Of a stretch of 64,000 nucleotides of DNA, positions 60,001 through 64,000 are shown piece after piece (the stretch's first letter is position 1; every line of letters begins with the position of its first letter). This DNA comes from Panopea generosa (taxonomy: Eukaryota > Mollusca > Bivalvia > Adapedonta > Hiatellidae). A program made the position numbers and the translations under genes. The stretch covers positions 21,617,171-21,681,170 of the forward strand of contig CM055895.1 in assembly GCA_029582155.1 (NCBI GenBank), written 5' to 3'. Below the pieces are notes generated by a model that did no database searches, was not told the origin of the DNA, and saw nothing but the letters and a program-made list of their open reading frames with translations.

Positions 60001-61202
60001 GTGGGTCAGTAGTGGTTCTTTGATCAGGAACAAGTCTTACAATGGCTTTCAGCTTTCTTCACATTTGTTGCTTAGTGAAGACATCAAGATTAGCATGATT
60101 TCCATGAGATGAACAAGCTTGTTCGATAGTCAGTGTATTATTTATATACATAGAACACCTGAACTTGTAGTAATGGTATATATGAATATAGCAGCAACAA
60201 TACCTGAAACTTTACATCAACTCTCATATTGTAATCCCAGACTTTAATGACCTTGTCACCTCCTGTTGCTAGGTGACGACCATTCTCTGTTAAAGCAATG
60301 GATGAACAGCCGCTTTTATGAATATGATCAACCTGCAATAGATGTCACTTCCAATTACCTTTAATATATTTAATAAATACACATCATAGTAGTTTTATTA
60401 GCGAAATCTTAAAATATTTAAAGAAGCATTAAGTAAATTTGGCATTCATTCCTTTACTGTAACTCTTTTCATTTAATACCAAAATAATCAATGAATACTA
60501 TATTAAAAAAGTATTATGTTTTAATAAGACTTAAATATAAAACCACTGAAATATCCATATTGTCAGCTCTCTGTAGTTTACAGGGCTATTGTTTCAGAAC
60601 CTTGTTCAAGACTGTAAAAAGTTAGAGATTAGTCACACGTGATGTAAGTTTTTGTTTTTTTGAATGGGGTTTAACACTATTTTCATCACATTTCAGGTTA
60701 TATATAGCATATCCAGTTTTACTGGTGGTGGAAGACCTCAGCAGAATGATTCCGAGTAGAACCACTGCCTTTCCACAAGTAACTGGCAAACTTTCTCACA
60801 TAAAATTATCGGACTGAGTGCGACTCAAACCTATGGCATTAAGAGGTGGGAGGTTAATGATCGGGAGACAGCGCCTCAGATCACTCGGCCAAATAGGACC
60901 CTGATGTAAGTTAAATGTCAGATTTACTATACAGTGTGACATAAACATAATTTATCTTTTAAGACAAGAAGAAGGCAATGTAAAAAATATGGACAAGGAA
61001 AGTTACTTTGAACACTTCCAAAACTTACTTCTGCGATAAGTCTGCCTGTTCTGGCTTCGAACTTGAGTAGTTTATTATTAGATGTGACAACCAGTAGGTG
61101 GTCAACCTTGAGAGGGGCATAGTAAATCTTCATTGCAGAGTCAAGTTTAGATCTACTACTTTGATCATTGTGGCTTAGGTTTGTCACATCTATCCTTAAT
61201 GT
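35939..61202 (-). CDS. WDR90: WDR90/POC16-like WD40 protein, C-terminal 1009 codons in 20 exons (5' end beyond window)
   Basis: Minus-strand exons, 5' to 3': 61029-61202, 60204-60332, 57965-58092, 57022-57224, 53548-53663, 49479-49676, 48711-48813, 47199-47320, 45244-45400, 43888-44129, 43215-43365, 42048-42247, 40847-40936, 40301-40420, 39754-39982, 38878-39008, 38063-38236, 37445-37567, 36672-36756, 35939-36093. All have GT-AG borders, all phases match, and the sum is 3030 bases ending in TGA. The product is a series of WD40 blades (GDKVIKVWDY, GEAIYLWDFLA, GSQICIWDLQ, DNTIVIWS, GKVAAWDT, GKNLRVWS, GSVRLWS, GTVRMFDV, RRVSVWSADW, EIFIWEVML). Segments such as SDGLIAVSSPTTGMTVRV, SDHKGAPIT, ELVDWLTFPAPA and GYNGNARNNMVWHPDT agree with WDR90 as I know it. 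WDR90/POC16 is a microtubule-wall protein needed for centriole integrity and cilia. Its N-terminal DUF667/CFA20 domain would lie to the right. Introns hold large minisatellites and TEs. Confidence 0.88.
36672..36756 (-). CDS. WDR90: WDR90 exon, 28 codons plus 1 base
   Basis: TTTCAG|GTGATA to AATG|GTTAGT. Encodes VIRTLALTHW and LDLVAECPLIALGAN. Confidence 0.9.
37445..37567 (-). CDS. WDR90: WDR90 exon, 41 codons, phase 0
   Basis: TTGGTAG|GGCTGT to AGAAAG|GTTAGC. Encodes KLPPSIARFSPEEPDIILYT and LQFYSLSQRK. Confidence 0.9.
38063..38236 (-). CDS. WDR90: WDR90 exon, 58 codons, phase 0
   Basis: CTTTAG|GACCAG to AGTCAG|GTATGG. Encodes LLWLATSADRRVSVWSADW, then CELVDWLTFPAPAFGPDG. Confidence 0.93.
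38424..38667. mobile_element. Short hAT-like MITE (CAGTGCTCCAGATAAGC ends) with 6-bp repeat
   Basis: A perfect 17-base terminal inverted repeat, CAGTGCTCCAGATAAGC. The direct repeat TAATGT abuts both ends. hAT elements normally give 8-bp duplications, so the superfamily is not settled. Lies in a WDR90 intron. Confidence 0.8.
38878..39008 (-). CDS. WDR90: WDR90 exon, 43 codons after a split Gly
   Basis: TTGCAG|GAAGTATG to AAACAG|GTCAGC. Encodes IISGGSDGLIAVSSPTTG, then ISDHKGAPIT. Confidence 0.93.
39754..39982 (-). CDS. WDR90: WDR90 exon, 76 codons plus 1 base
   Basis: CTTCAG|TCATGC to GATG|GTAGGT. Encodes YVVAGYSDGTVRMFDV, VLKMHPHAVSVTAISFSSD. KMHPH-V-VTA-SFS-DG is one of the stretches most diagnostic of WDR90. 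Confidence 0.93.
40301..40420 (-). CDS. WDR90: WDR90 exon, 40 codons, phase 0
   Basis: CTGCAG|GTGAATG to GATCAG|GTATAT. Encodes LLGSCADDGSVRLWSVHD. Confidence 0.93.
40596..40757 (+). mobile_element. SINE family A, 3'-truncated copy
   Basis: The head gcccgattagctcaattggt, then tatcaatctaggggtcgtga and the body 'tgtctcattatcatttgtct', as in 47506 and 59152. It stops before the tail. Confidence 0.8.
40847..40936 (-). CDS. WDR90: WDR90 exon, 30 codons, phase 0
   Basis: TTGTAG|GGCATT to AATAAG|GTACAT. Encodes GIVGTSAGTLWYINW and RLVSSHMNK. Confidence 0.9.
41037..41452. mobile_element. Possible degraded hAT-like element ('CAGGGTTCCCAC' start)
   Basis: The left end CAGGGTTCCCACAAGTGCTG resembles hAT-type ends known from many animals. 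The right end (gactgtcagaaccc) is only a partial inverted match. Weak call. Confidence 0.35.
41672..41885 (+). mobile_element. SINE family B, well-preserved copy
   Basis: The tRNA-like head gtccagtggtagagcaccga has B box gtgggttcgatcctccacc and six-base acceptor-like pairing (GTGGAG/CTCCAC). A non-tRNA body and the aataaataagtttaaac tail follow, so it is a SINE and not a tRNA gene. In a WDR90 intron. Confidence 0.85.
42048..42247 (-). CDS. WDR90: WDR90 exon, 66 codons after a split Asp
   Basis: TTCCAG|ATGTACT to GACATG|GTTAGT. Encodes NQLLTGSVGKNLRVWSV, then LDGAIVSAAFDEAMDM. Confidence 0.93.
43215..43365 (-). CDS. WDR90: WDR90 exon, 50 codons plus 1 base
   Basis: TTTCAG|GGAAAT to AAATAG|GTAAGA. 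Encodes CMVYAGDSTLYTASDNGKVA, then AWDT. Confidence 0.92.
43610..43715 (+). mobile_element. SINE family B, 5' half only
   Basis: Head tggtccagtggtaaagcatc and the body up to gagcaaaacactttttc. The 3' half is missing. Confidence 0.7.
43888..44129 (-). CDS. WDR90: WDR90 exon, 80 codons after a split Gly
   Basis: TTCCAG|GTGATT to TCTTCT|GTAAGA. Encodes DYRDNTIVIWSTHNY, IHDVRWDPYTVNEFSSVG, then MVLFWLLDE. Confidence 0.93.
44244..44902. mobile_element. 659-bp TIR element with TA target site (CCGTATATTCCCT ends)
   Basis: Left CCGTATATTCCCTAATTAAC then GCCCCC. The right end is its inverse through gggggcgtttataagggaat then atacgg. TA flanks both sides. A second ggggcgttta copy sits just inside each end. 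No transposase ORF. It lies in the WDR90 intron between 44130 and 45243. Confidence 0.82.
45244..45400 (-). CDS. WDR90: WDR90 exon, 52 codons plus 1 base
   Basis: TTGCAG|ACGTTG to GTTG|GTATGT. Encodes LASASGSYEMSGSQICIWD, then SHHEYDIVCLAYSRDDK. Confidence 0.93.
45473..47092. repeat. 41-bp minisatellite (~39 copies) filling a WDR90 intron
   Basis: Units of gaatctttggtgaatccaag plus cagaggttctgaatatagta plus a. It occupies nearly all of the intron 45401-47198. Forty-one is not a multiple of three, yet no stop occurs in any minus-strand frame of the unit. A 518-codon minus ORF (45559-47115) and several shorter ones therefore result, with a 41-residue super-period. I regard these as non-coding. 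Confidence 0.96.
47199..47320 (-). CDS. WDR90: WDR90 exon, 40 codons after a split Gly
   Basis: TTCAG|GTCTG to TGCCAG|GTAAAC. Encodes LFVYTSGNLIIIEDL, then HLTGHVEEISTLTL. The next intron is almost entirely the 41-bp array. Confidence 0.9.
47506..47780 (+). mobile_element. SINE family A with 8-bp TSD
   Basis: Head gcccaattcgctcagtcggt, full body, tail tgctgaataaatattcaaaac. The direct repeat AATTATGA lies at 47498-47505 and 47781-47788. Opposite orientation to the WDR90 transcript and to the copy at 59152. Confidence 0.85.
47830..47849. repeat. (G)20 homopolymer run
   Basis: Twenty G in a row, preceded by GGA. In the WDR90 pre-mRNA it reads as C20. Such runs are unstable, and the length may be a sequencing or assembly estimate. 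Confidence 0.85.
48040..48645. repeat. ~190-bp degenerate tandem repeat (3 copies), bivalve 'cacaactctacaatg' type
   Basis: Each unit has tttcacaaattaaaggggca, 'caactctacaatgcc', 'aaagtcacaa', 'attataaacattgtattaga' and 'atttcaaaagatttgattcagg'. In the intron between WDR90 exons 47320 and 48711. Confidence 0.7.
48711..48813 (-). CDS. WDR90: WDR90 exon, 34 codons plus 1 base
   Basis: TTATCAG|AGGAGA to ATACTG|GTAACT. Encodes RRYTAPPNQAGLRL and GYNGNARNNMVWHPDT, the start of the second propeller. A second AG two bases downstream would break the phase, so 48813 is preferred. Confidence 0.9.
48814..49478. other. WDR90 intron
   Basis: AT-rich. Contains a short SINE-B-like fragment (gtgtcttgctcaaggacatc at 48968). 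Nothing else. Confidence 0.5.
49479..49676 (-). CDS. WDR90: WDR90 exon, basic linker, 66 codons
   Basis: CTACAG|GATGAGG to GCTCAG|GTGAGA. Encodes a basic stretch (PSGRTPRKKGG) and HFIQREKRCAMAQ. The 3.3-kb minisatellite ends about 60 bases upstream of its acceptor. Confidence 0.85.
49737..53058. repeat. 3.3-kb minisatellite of 37-39-bp units (~86 copies) in a WDR90 intron
   Basis: Units of agttgttaaccagtacatga plus tcattcctgggatctcctt. Lengths vary by one or two bases at the ctcct(t/a)agtt junction. Rare variants recur in the same order (see findings), so the array contains a large internal duplication. It lies in the intron 49677-53547, close to the acceptor of exon 49479-49676. Confidence 0.97.
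53324..53507. mobile_element. ~184-bp MITE with TACAGTCAAACC / GGTTTGGCTGTA ends
   Basis: Imperfect 12-base terminal inverted repeats including the TA. The body (cttaagcagccagtcaaggg..gcaaaagtgaccttttaaga..ggctgcttaag) matches the copy at 30295-30476. In a WDR90 intron, just upstream of the 53548 exon border. Confidence 0.75.
53548..53663 (-). CDS. WDR90: WDR90 exon, acidic linker
   Basis: TTTGTAG|ATGATC to GAACCG|GTAAGA, 116 bases. Encodes DLESVSSDREPVLAGSDR and ends SDMEDLEP. Its frame is fixed by the split Asp on its left and phase 0 on its right. Confidence 0.8.
53664..54280. other. WDR90 intron
   Basis: AT-rich DNA between exon 53548-53663 and the LINE tail. No feature. Confidence 0.45.
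54281..56803 (-). mobile_element. 3' end of a non-LTR retrotransposon (LINE), split by a DNA transposon
   Basis: The minus-strand ORF 56543-56803 encodes VEDRVKQLRLNHVFNIFHG, AIAVWNNLPNDLKNI, the C-terminal end of Jockey/CR1-type reverse transcriptase proteins. The 3' flank runs to an (AATTG)n tail at 54281-54310, as expected for the 3' end of such an element. A 1.84-kb TIR element (54318-56159) is inserted between the ORF and the tail. 5'-truncated; no reverse transcriptase core. Confidence 0.7.
54318..56159. mobile_element. 1.84-kb TIR DNA transposon nested in the LINE 3' region
   Basis: Ends GGGCTTTTCCAGAATTAAAT, then GTATGGGGGGGTCGGA, inverted at the right end: about 40 bases, nearly perfect. 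The trinucleotide TCA directly flanks both ends (54315-54317, 56160-56162), a possible 3-bp duplication as made by PIF/Harbinger-type elements. Subterminal 'aaattttatgc(c/a)tggtggt' motifs repeat inside both ends. No intact transposase is seen, so it is probably non-autonomous. Confidence 0.78.
57022..57224 (-). CDS. WDR90: WDR90 exon, low-complexity linker
   Basis: TTCCAG|AGGTCG to GAAG|GTCAGT, 203 bases. Completes a split Glu and ends on a split Asp. Rich in Ser, Pro and Arg (MPRRSPPRPTCSPGR), so probably a disordered linker between two propellers. Confidence 0.82.
57235..57460. repeat. Degenerate ~55-65-bp tandem repeat (3-4 copies)
   Basis: Units with tatgttattaattgctatag, then cacta..aataac, then ctgtaactgaacatg. 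It starts about 10 bases upstream of the acceptor of WDR90 exon 57022-57224. Confidence 0.7.
57590..57665 (-). mobile_element. SINE family E fragment
   Basis: Carries ctgctcaaaccgacaacctc, then 'gaggcaagtgactctgagacagc' and 'ccttagaccactt', the tRNA-like end of family E. Confidence 0.5.
57965..58092 (-). CDS. WDR90: WDR90 exon, 42 codons plus 2 bases
   Basis: CTTCCAG|GTTTTTATC to ACAGA|GTAAGT. Encodes FIGHSENVSRIIFTPDGK, then LLSVGEAIYLWDFLA: the GH and WD signatures of one blade. Confidence 0.93.
58093..59139. other. WDR90 intron
   Basis: AT-rich. ORFs of 60-70 codons on both strands at 58591-58884 have no features. Nothing called. Confidence 0.5.
59152..59442 (-). mobile_element. SINE family A, full-length, perfect 12-bp TSD
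   Basis: Reference-quality copy. On the minus strand the head gcccgattagctcagtcggt, then tacgcgtctgactatcaatc and B box gtttcgaatccccc, the body, and the tail gacgctaaatattcaatcaa. The direct repeat TCCTAAGTATAA lies at 59140-59151 and 59443-59454. Recent insertion in a WDR90 intron, sense to the gene. Confidence 0.93.
59665..59850 (+). mobile_element. SINE family C, second copy
   Basis: Head gtgcggtggatggagtgttg, then gctgcccatgcca, and body 'aaacactcagtactagttct', parallel to 20147-20325. The B box is eroded. Confidence 0.65.
60204..60332 (-). CDS. WDR90: WDR90 exon, 43 codons, phase 0
   Basis: CTATTGCAG|GTTGATC to TTTCAG|GTATTG. Encodes GCSSIALTENGRHLATGGD, then VIKVWDYN, a complete WD blade end. 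Confidence 0.93.
60651..60901 (-). mobile_element. SINE family E, full copy with 11-bp TSD
   Basis: On the minus strand a Ser/Leu-like tRNA head (ggccgagtgatctgaggcgc, B box ggtttgagtcgcactc), then 'ttatgtgagaaagtttgcca', with tail agtgttaaaccccattcaaa. The direct repeat TGATGTAAGTT lies at 60640-60650 and 60902-60912. Confidence 0.87.
61029..61202 (-). CDS. WDR90: WDR90 exon (first in window), 58 codons, phase 0
   Basis: TTTTCAG|ACATTAAGG to GCAGAA|GTAAGT. Encodes a blade strand set with HLLVVTSNNKLLKFEARTGR. The 103-bp array begins 19 bases before its acceptor. Confidence 0.88.
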
Positions 61203-61220
61203 CTGAAAATATACAAAACA

Positions 61221-64000
61221 ACATATAACCTCATGGTAAATAGGAGGTCAGTTTGTATTTCAGATATCAAAAGTGAAGCTTTAAAAACCAATGAAAATAC
61301 TAAGATTATAAATTAATTGCTAGACATATAACATCATGGTAAATAAGACGTCAGTTTGTATATCAGATATCAAAAGTGAAGCTTTAAGAACCCAAGAAAA
61401 TACTAAGATTATAAATTAATTGCTAGACATATAACCTCATGGTAAATAAGAAGTCAGTTTGTATTTCAGATATCAAAAGTGAAGCTTTAAGAACCCAAGA
61501 AAATACTAAGATTATAAATTAATTGCTAGACATATAACCTCATGGTAAATAAGAAGTCAGTTTGTATATCAGATATCAAAAGTGAAGCTTTAAGAACCCA
61601 AGAAAACACTAAGATTATAAATTAATTGCTAGACATATAACATCATGGTAAATAGGAGGTCAGTTTGTATTTCAGATATCAAAAGTGAAGCTTTAAGAAC
61701 CCAAGAAAATACTAAGATTATAAATTAATTGCTAGACATATAACATCATGGTAAATAAGAAGTCAGTTTGTATATCAGATATCAAAAGTGAAGCTTTAAG
61801 AACCCAAGAAAATACTAAGATTATAAATTAATTGCTAGACATATAACCTCATGGTAAATAAGACGTCAGTTTGTATTTCAGATATCAAAAGTGAAGCTTT
61901 AAGAACCCAAGAAAACACTAAGATTATAAATTAATTGCTAGACATATAACATCATGGTAAATAAGAAGTCAGTTTGTATATCAGATATCAAAAGTGAAGC
62001 TTTAAGAACCCAAGAAAACACTAAGATTATAAATTAATTGCTAGACATATAACCTCATGGTAAATAAGACGTCAGTTTGTATATCAGATATCAAAAGTGA
62101 AGCTTTAAGAACCCAAGAAAACACTAAGATTATAAATTAATTGCTAGACATATAACCTCATGGTAAATAAGAAGTCAGTTTGTATATCAGATATCAAAAG
62201 TGAAGCTTTAAGAACCCAAGAAAACACTAAGATTATAAATTAATTGCTAGACATATAACCTCATGGTAAATAAGAAGTCAGTTTGTATATCAGATATCAA
62301 AAGTGAAGCTTTAAGAACCCAAGAAAACACTAAGATTATAAATTAATTGCTAGACATATAACCTCATGGTAAATAAGAAGTCAGTTTGTATATCAGATAT
62401 CAAAAGTGAAGCTTTAAGAACCCAAGAAAACACTAAGATTATAAATTAATTGCTAGACATATAACCTCATGGTAAATAAGAAGTCAGTTTGTATTTCAGA
62501 TATCAAAAGTGAAGCTTTAAGAACCCAAGAAAATACTAAGATTATAAATTAATTGCTAGACATATAACATCATGGTAAATAGGAGGTCAGTTTGTATATC
62601 AGATATCAAAAGTGAAGCTTTAAGAACCCAAGAAAACACTAAGATTATAAATTAATTGCTAGACATATAACCTCATGGTAAATAAGACGTCAGTTTGTAT
62701 ATCAGATATCAAAAGTGAAGCTTTAAGAACCCAAGAAAACACTAAGATTATAAATTAATTGCTAGACATATAACCTCATGGTAAATAAGAAGTCAGTTTG
62801 TATTTCAGATATCAAAAGTGAAGCTTTAAGAACCCAAGAAAATACTAAGATTATAAATTAATTGCTAGACATATAACCTCATGGTAAATAGGAGGTCAGT
62901 TTGTATATCAGATATCAAAAGTGAAGCTTTAAGAACCCAAGAAAACACTAAGATTATAAATTAATTGCTAGACATATAACCTCATGGTAAATAAGAAGTC
63001 AGTTTGTATATCAGATATCAAAAGTGAAGCTTTAAGAACCCAAGAAAATACTAAGATTATAAATTAATTGCAAGACATATAACATCATGGTAAATAAGAA
63101 GTCAGTTTGTATTTCAGATATCAAAAGTGAAGCTTTAAGAACCCAAGAAAATACTAAGATTATAAATTAATTGCTAGACATATAACATCATGGTAAATAA
63201 GACGTCAGTTTGTATATCAGATATCAAAAGTGAAGCTTTAAGAACCCAAGAAAACACTAAGATTATAAATTAATTGCTAGACATATAACATCATGGTAAA
63301 TAAGAAGTCAGTTTGTATTTCAGATATCAAAAGTGAAGCTTTAAGAACCCAAGAAAATACTAAGATTATAAATTAATTGCTAGACATATAACCTCATGGT
63401 AAATAGGAGGTCAGTTTGTATATCAGATATCAAAAGTGAAGCTTTAAGAACCCAAGAAAACACTAAGATTATAAATTAATTGCTAGACATATAACATCAT
63501 GGTAAATAAGACGTCAGTTTGTATTTCAGATATCAAAAGTGAAGCTTTAAGAACCCAAGAAAACACTAAGATTATAAATTAATTGCTAGACATATAACAT
63601 CATGGTAAATAAGAAGTCAGTTTGTATTTCAGATATCAAAAGTGAAGCTTTAAGAACCCAAGAAAACACTAAGATTATAAATTAATTGCTAGACATATAA
63701 CATCATGGTAAATAAGACGTCAGTTTGTATATCAGATATCAAAAGTGAAGCTTTAAGAACCCAAGAAAATACTAAGATTATAAATTAATTGCTAGACATA
63801 TAACATCATGGTAAATAAGAAGTCAGTTTGTATTTCAGATATCAAAAGTGAAGCTTTAAGAACCCAAGAAAATACTAAGATTATAAATTAATTGCTAGAC
63901 ATATAACATCATGGTAAATAAGACGTCAGTTTGTATATCAGATATCAAAAGTGAAGCTTTAAGAACCCAAGAAAATACTAAGATTATAAATTAATTGCTA
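61221..64000. repeat. 103-bp minisatellite (27 copies to window edge)
   Basis: Period exactly 103 bases: acatataacctcatggtaaa, then taagaagtcagtttgtatat, then cagatatcaaaagtgaagct, then ttaagaacccaagaaaacac, then taagattataaattaattgc, then tag. Only about four positions vary repeatedly. The array starts 19 bases from a WDR90 exon border and continues beyond the window. Confidence 0.98.

Overview
This is a eukaryotic, AT-rich, repeat-dense stretch of animal DNA. The genes are split by GT-AG introns, tRNA-headed SINEs and short inverted-repeat transposons are scattered throughout, and about a fifth of the window is minisatellite. The repeat vocabulary fits a bivalve mollusc: AGCTC/CTGGCC-type interspersed repeats with 'gggccataactc' and 'catatttgatat' blocks, SINE tails of the GCTAAA(T/C)A(T/C)CA type, and hAT, mariner and piggyBac-like miniature elements. 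So does the TRIM-like B-box protein. The species cannot be named from the sequence alone.

Layout. (1) 1-18.7 kb, plus strand: the 3' end of an annexin gene. Two internal exons (933-991, 1764-1886) encode most of the last annexin repeat. They are followed by two different, intact, in-phase terminal exons (8357-8422 and 18083-18148), each with its own stop codon and a downstream AATAAA. The introns hold six minisatellites, a SINE, several TIR elements and a decayed SWIM-domain gene. (2) 18.7-27.9 kb: intergenic DNA with an 84-bp and a 30-bp array, four SINE families and bivalve interspersed repeats. (3) 27946-29616, plus strand: one uninterrupted 556-codon TRIM-like gene (two B-boxes, coiled coil, NHL-like propeller, no RING), followed at once by a 38-bp minisatellite. 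(4) 29.7-35.9 kb: more interspersed repeats. (5) 35939-61202, minus strand: twenty exons of a WD40 protein that I identify as WDR90/POC16, a centriole-wall protein. The exons join without a phase error into 1009 C-terminal codons ending in a stop. The N-terminal part lies beyond the right edge. (6) 61.2-64.0 kb: a very homogeneous 103-bp array inside the next WDR90 intron, running off the window.

The three genes look functionally unrelated: membrane-binding annexin, TRIM-like scaffold or ligase adaptor, centriolar WD40 protein. What stands out is the non-coding structure. The annexin has duplicated terminal exons, and just before the distal one lies an array of about 47 units that each read like a branch point, pyrimidine tract and AG, and that mostly also carry an AP-1/E-box word. 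WDR90 introns are filled by 41-bp, 37-39-bp and 103-bp minisatellites. The 41-bp one is open in all three minus-strand frames and gives a spurious 518-codon ORF. Several SINEs have perfect 8-14 bp target duplications.
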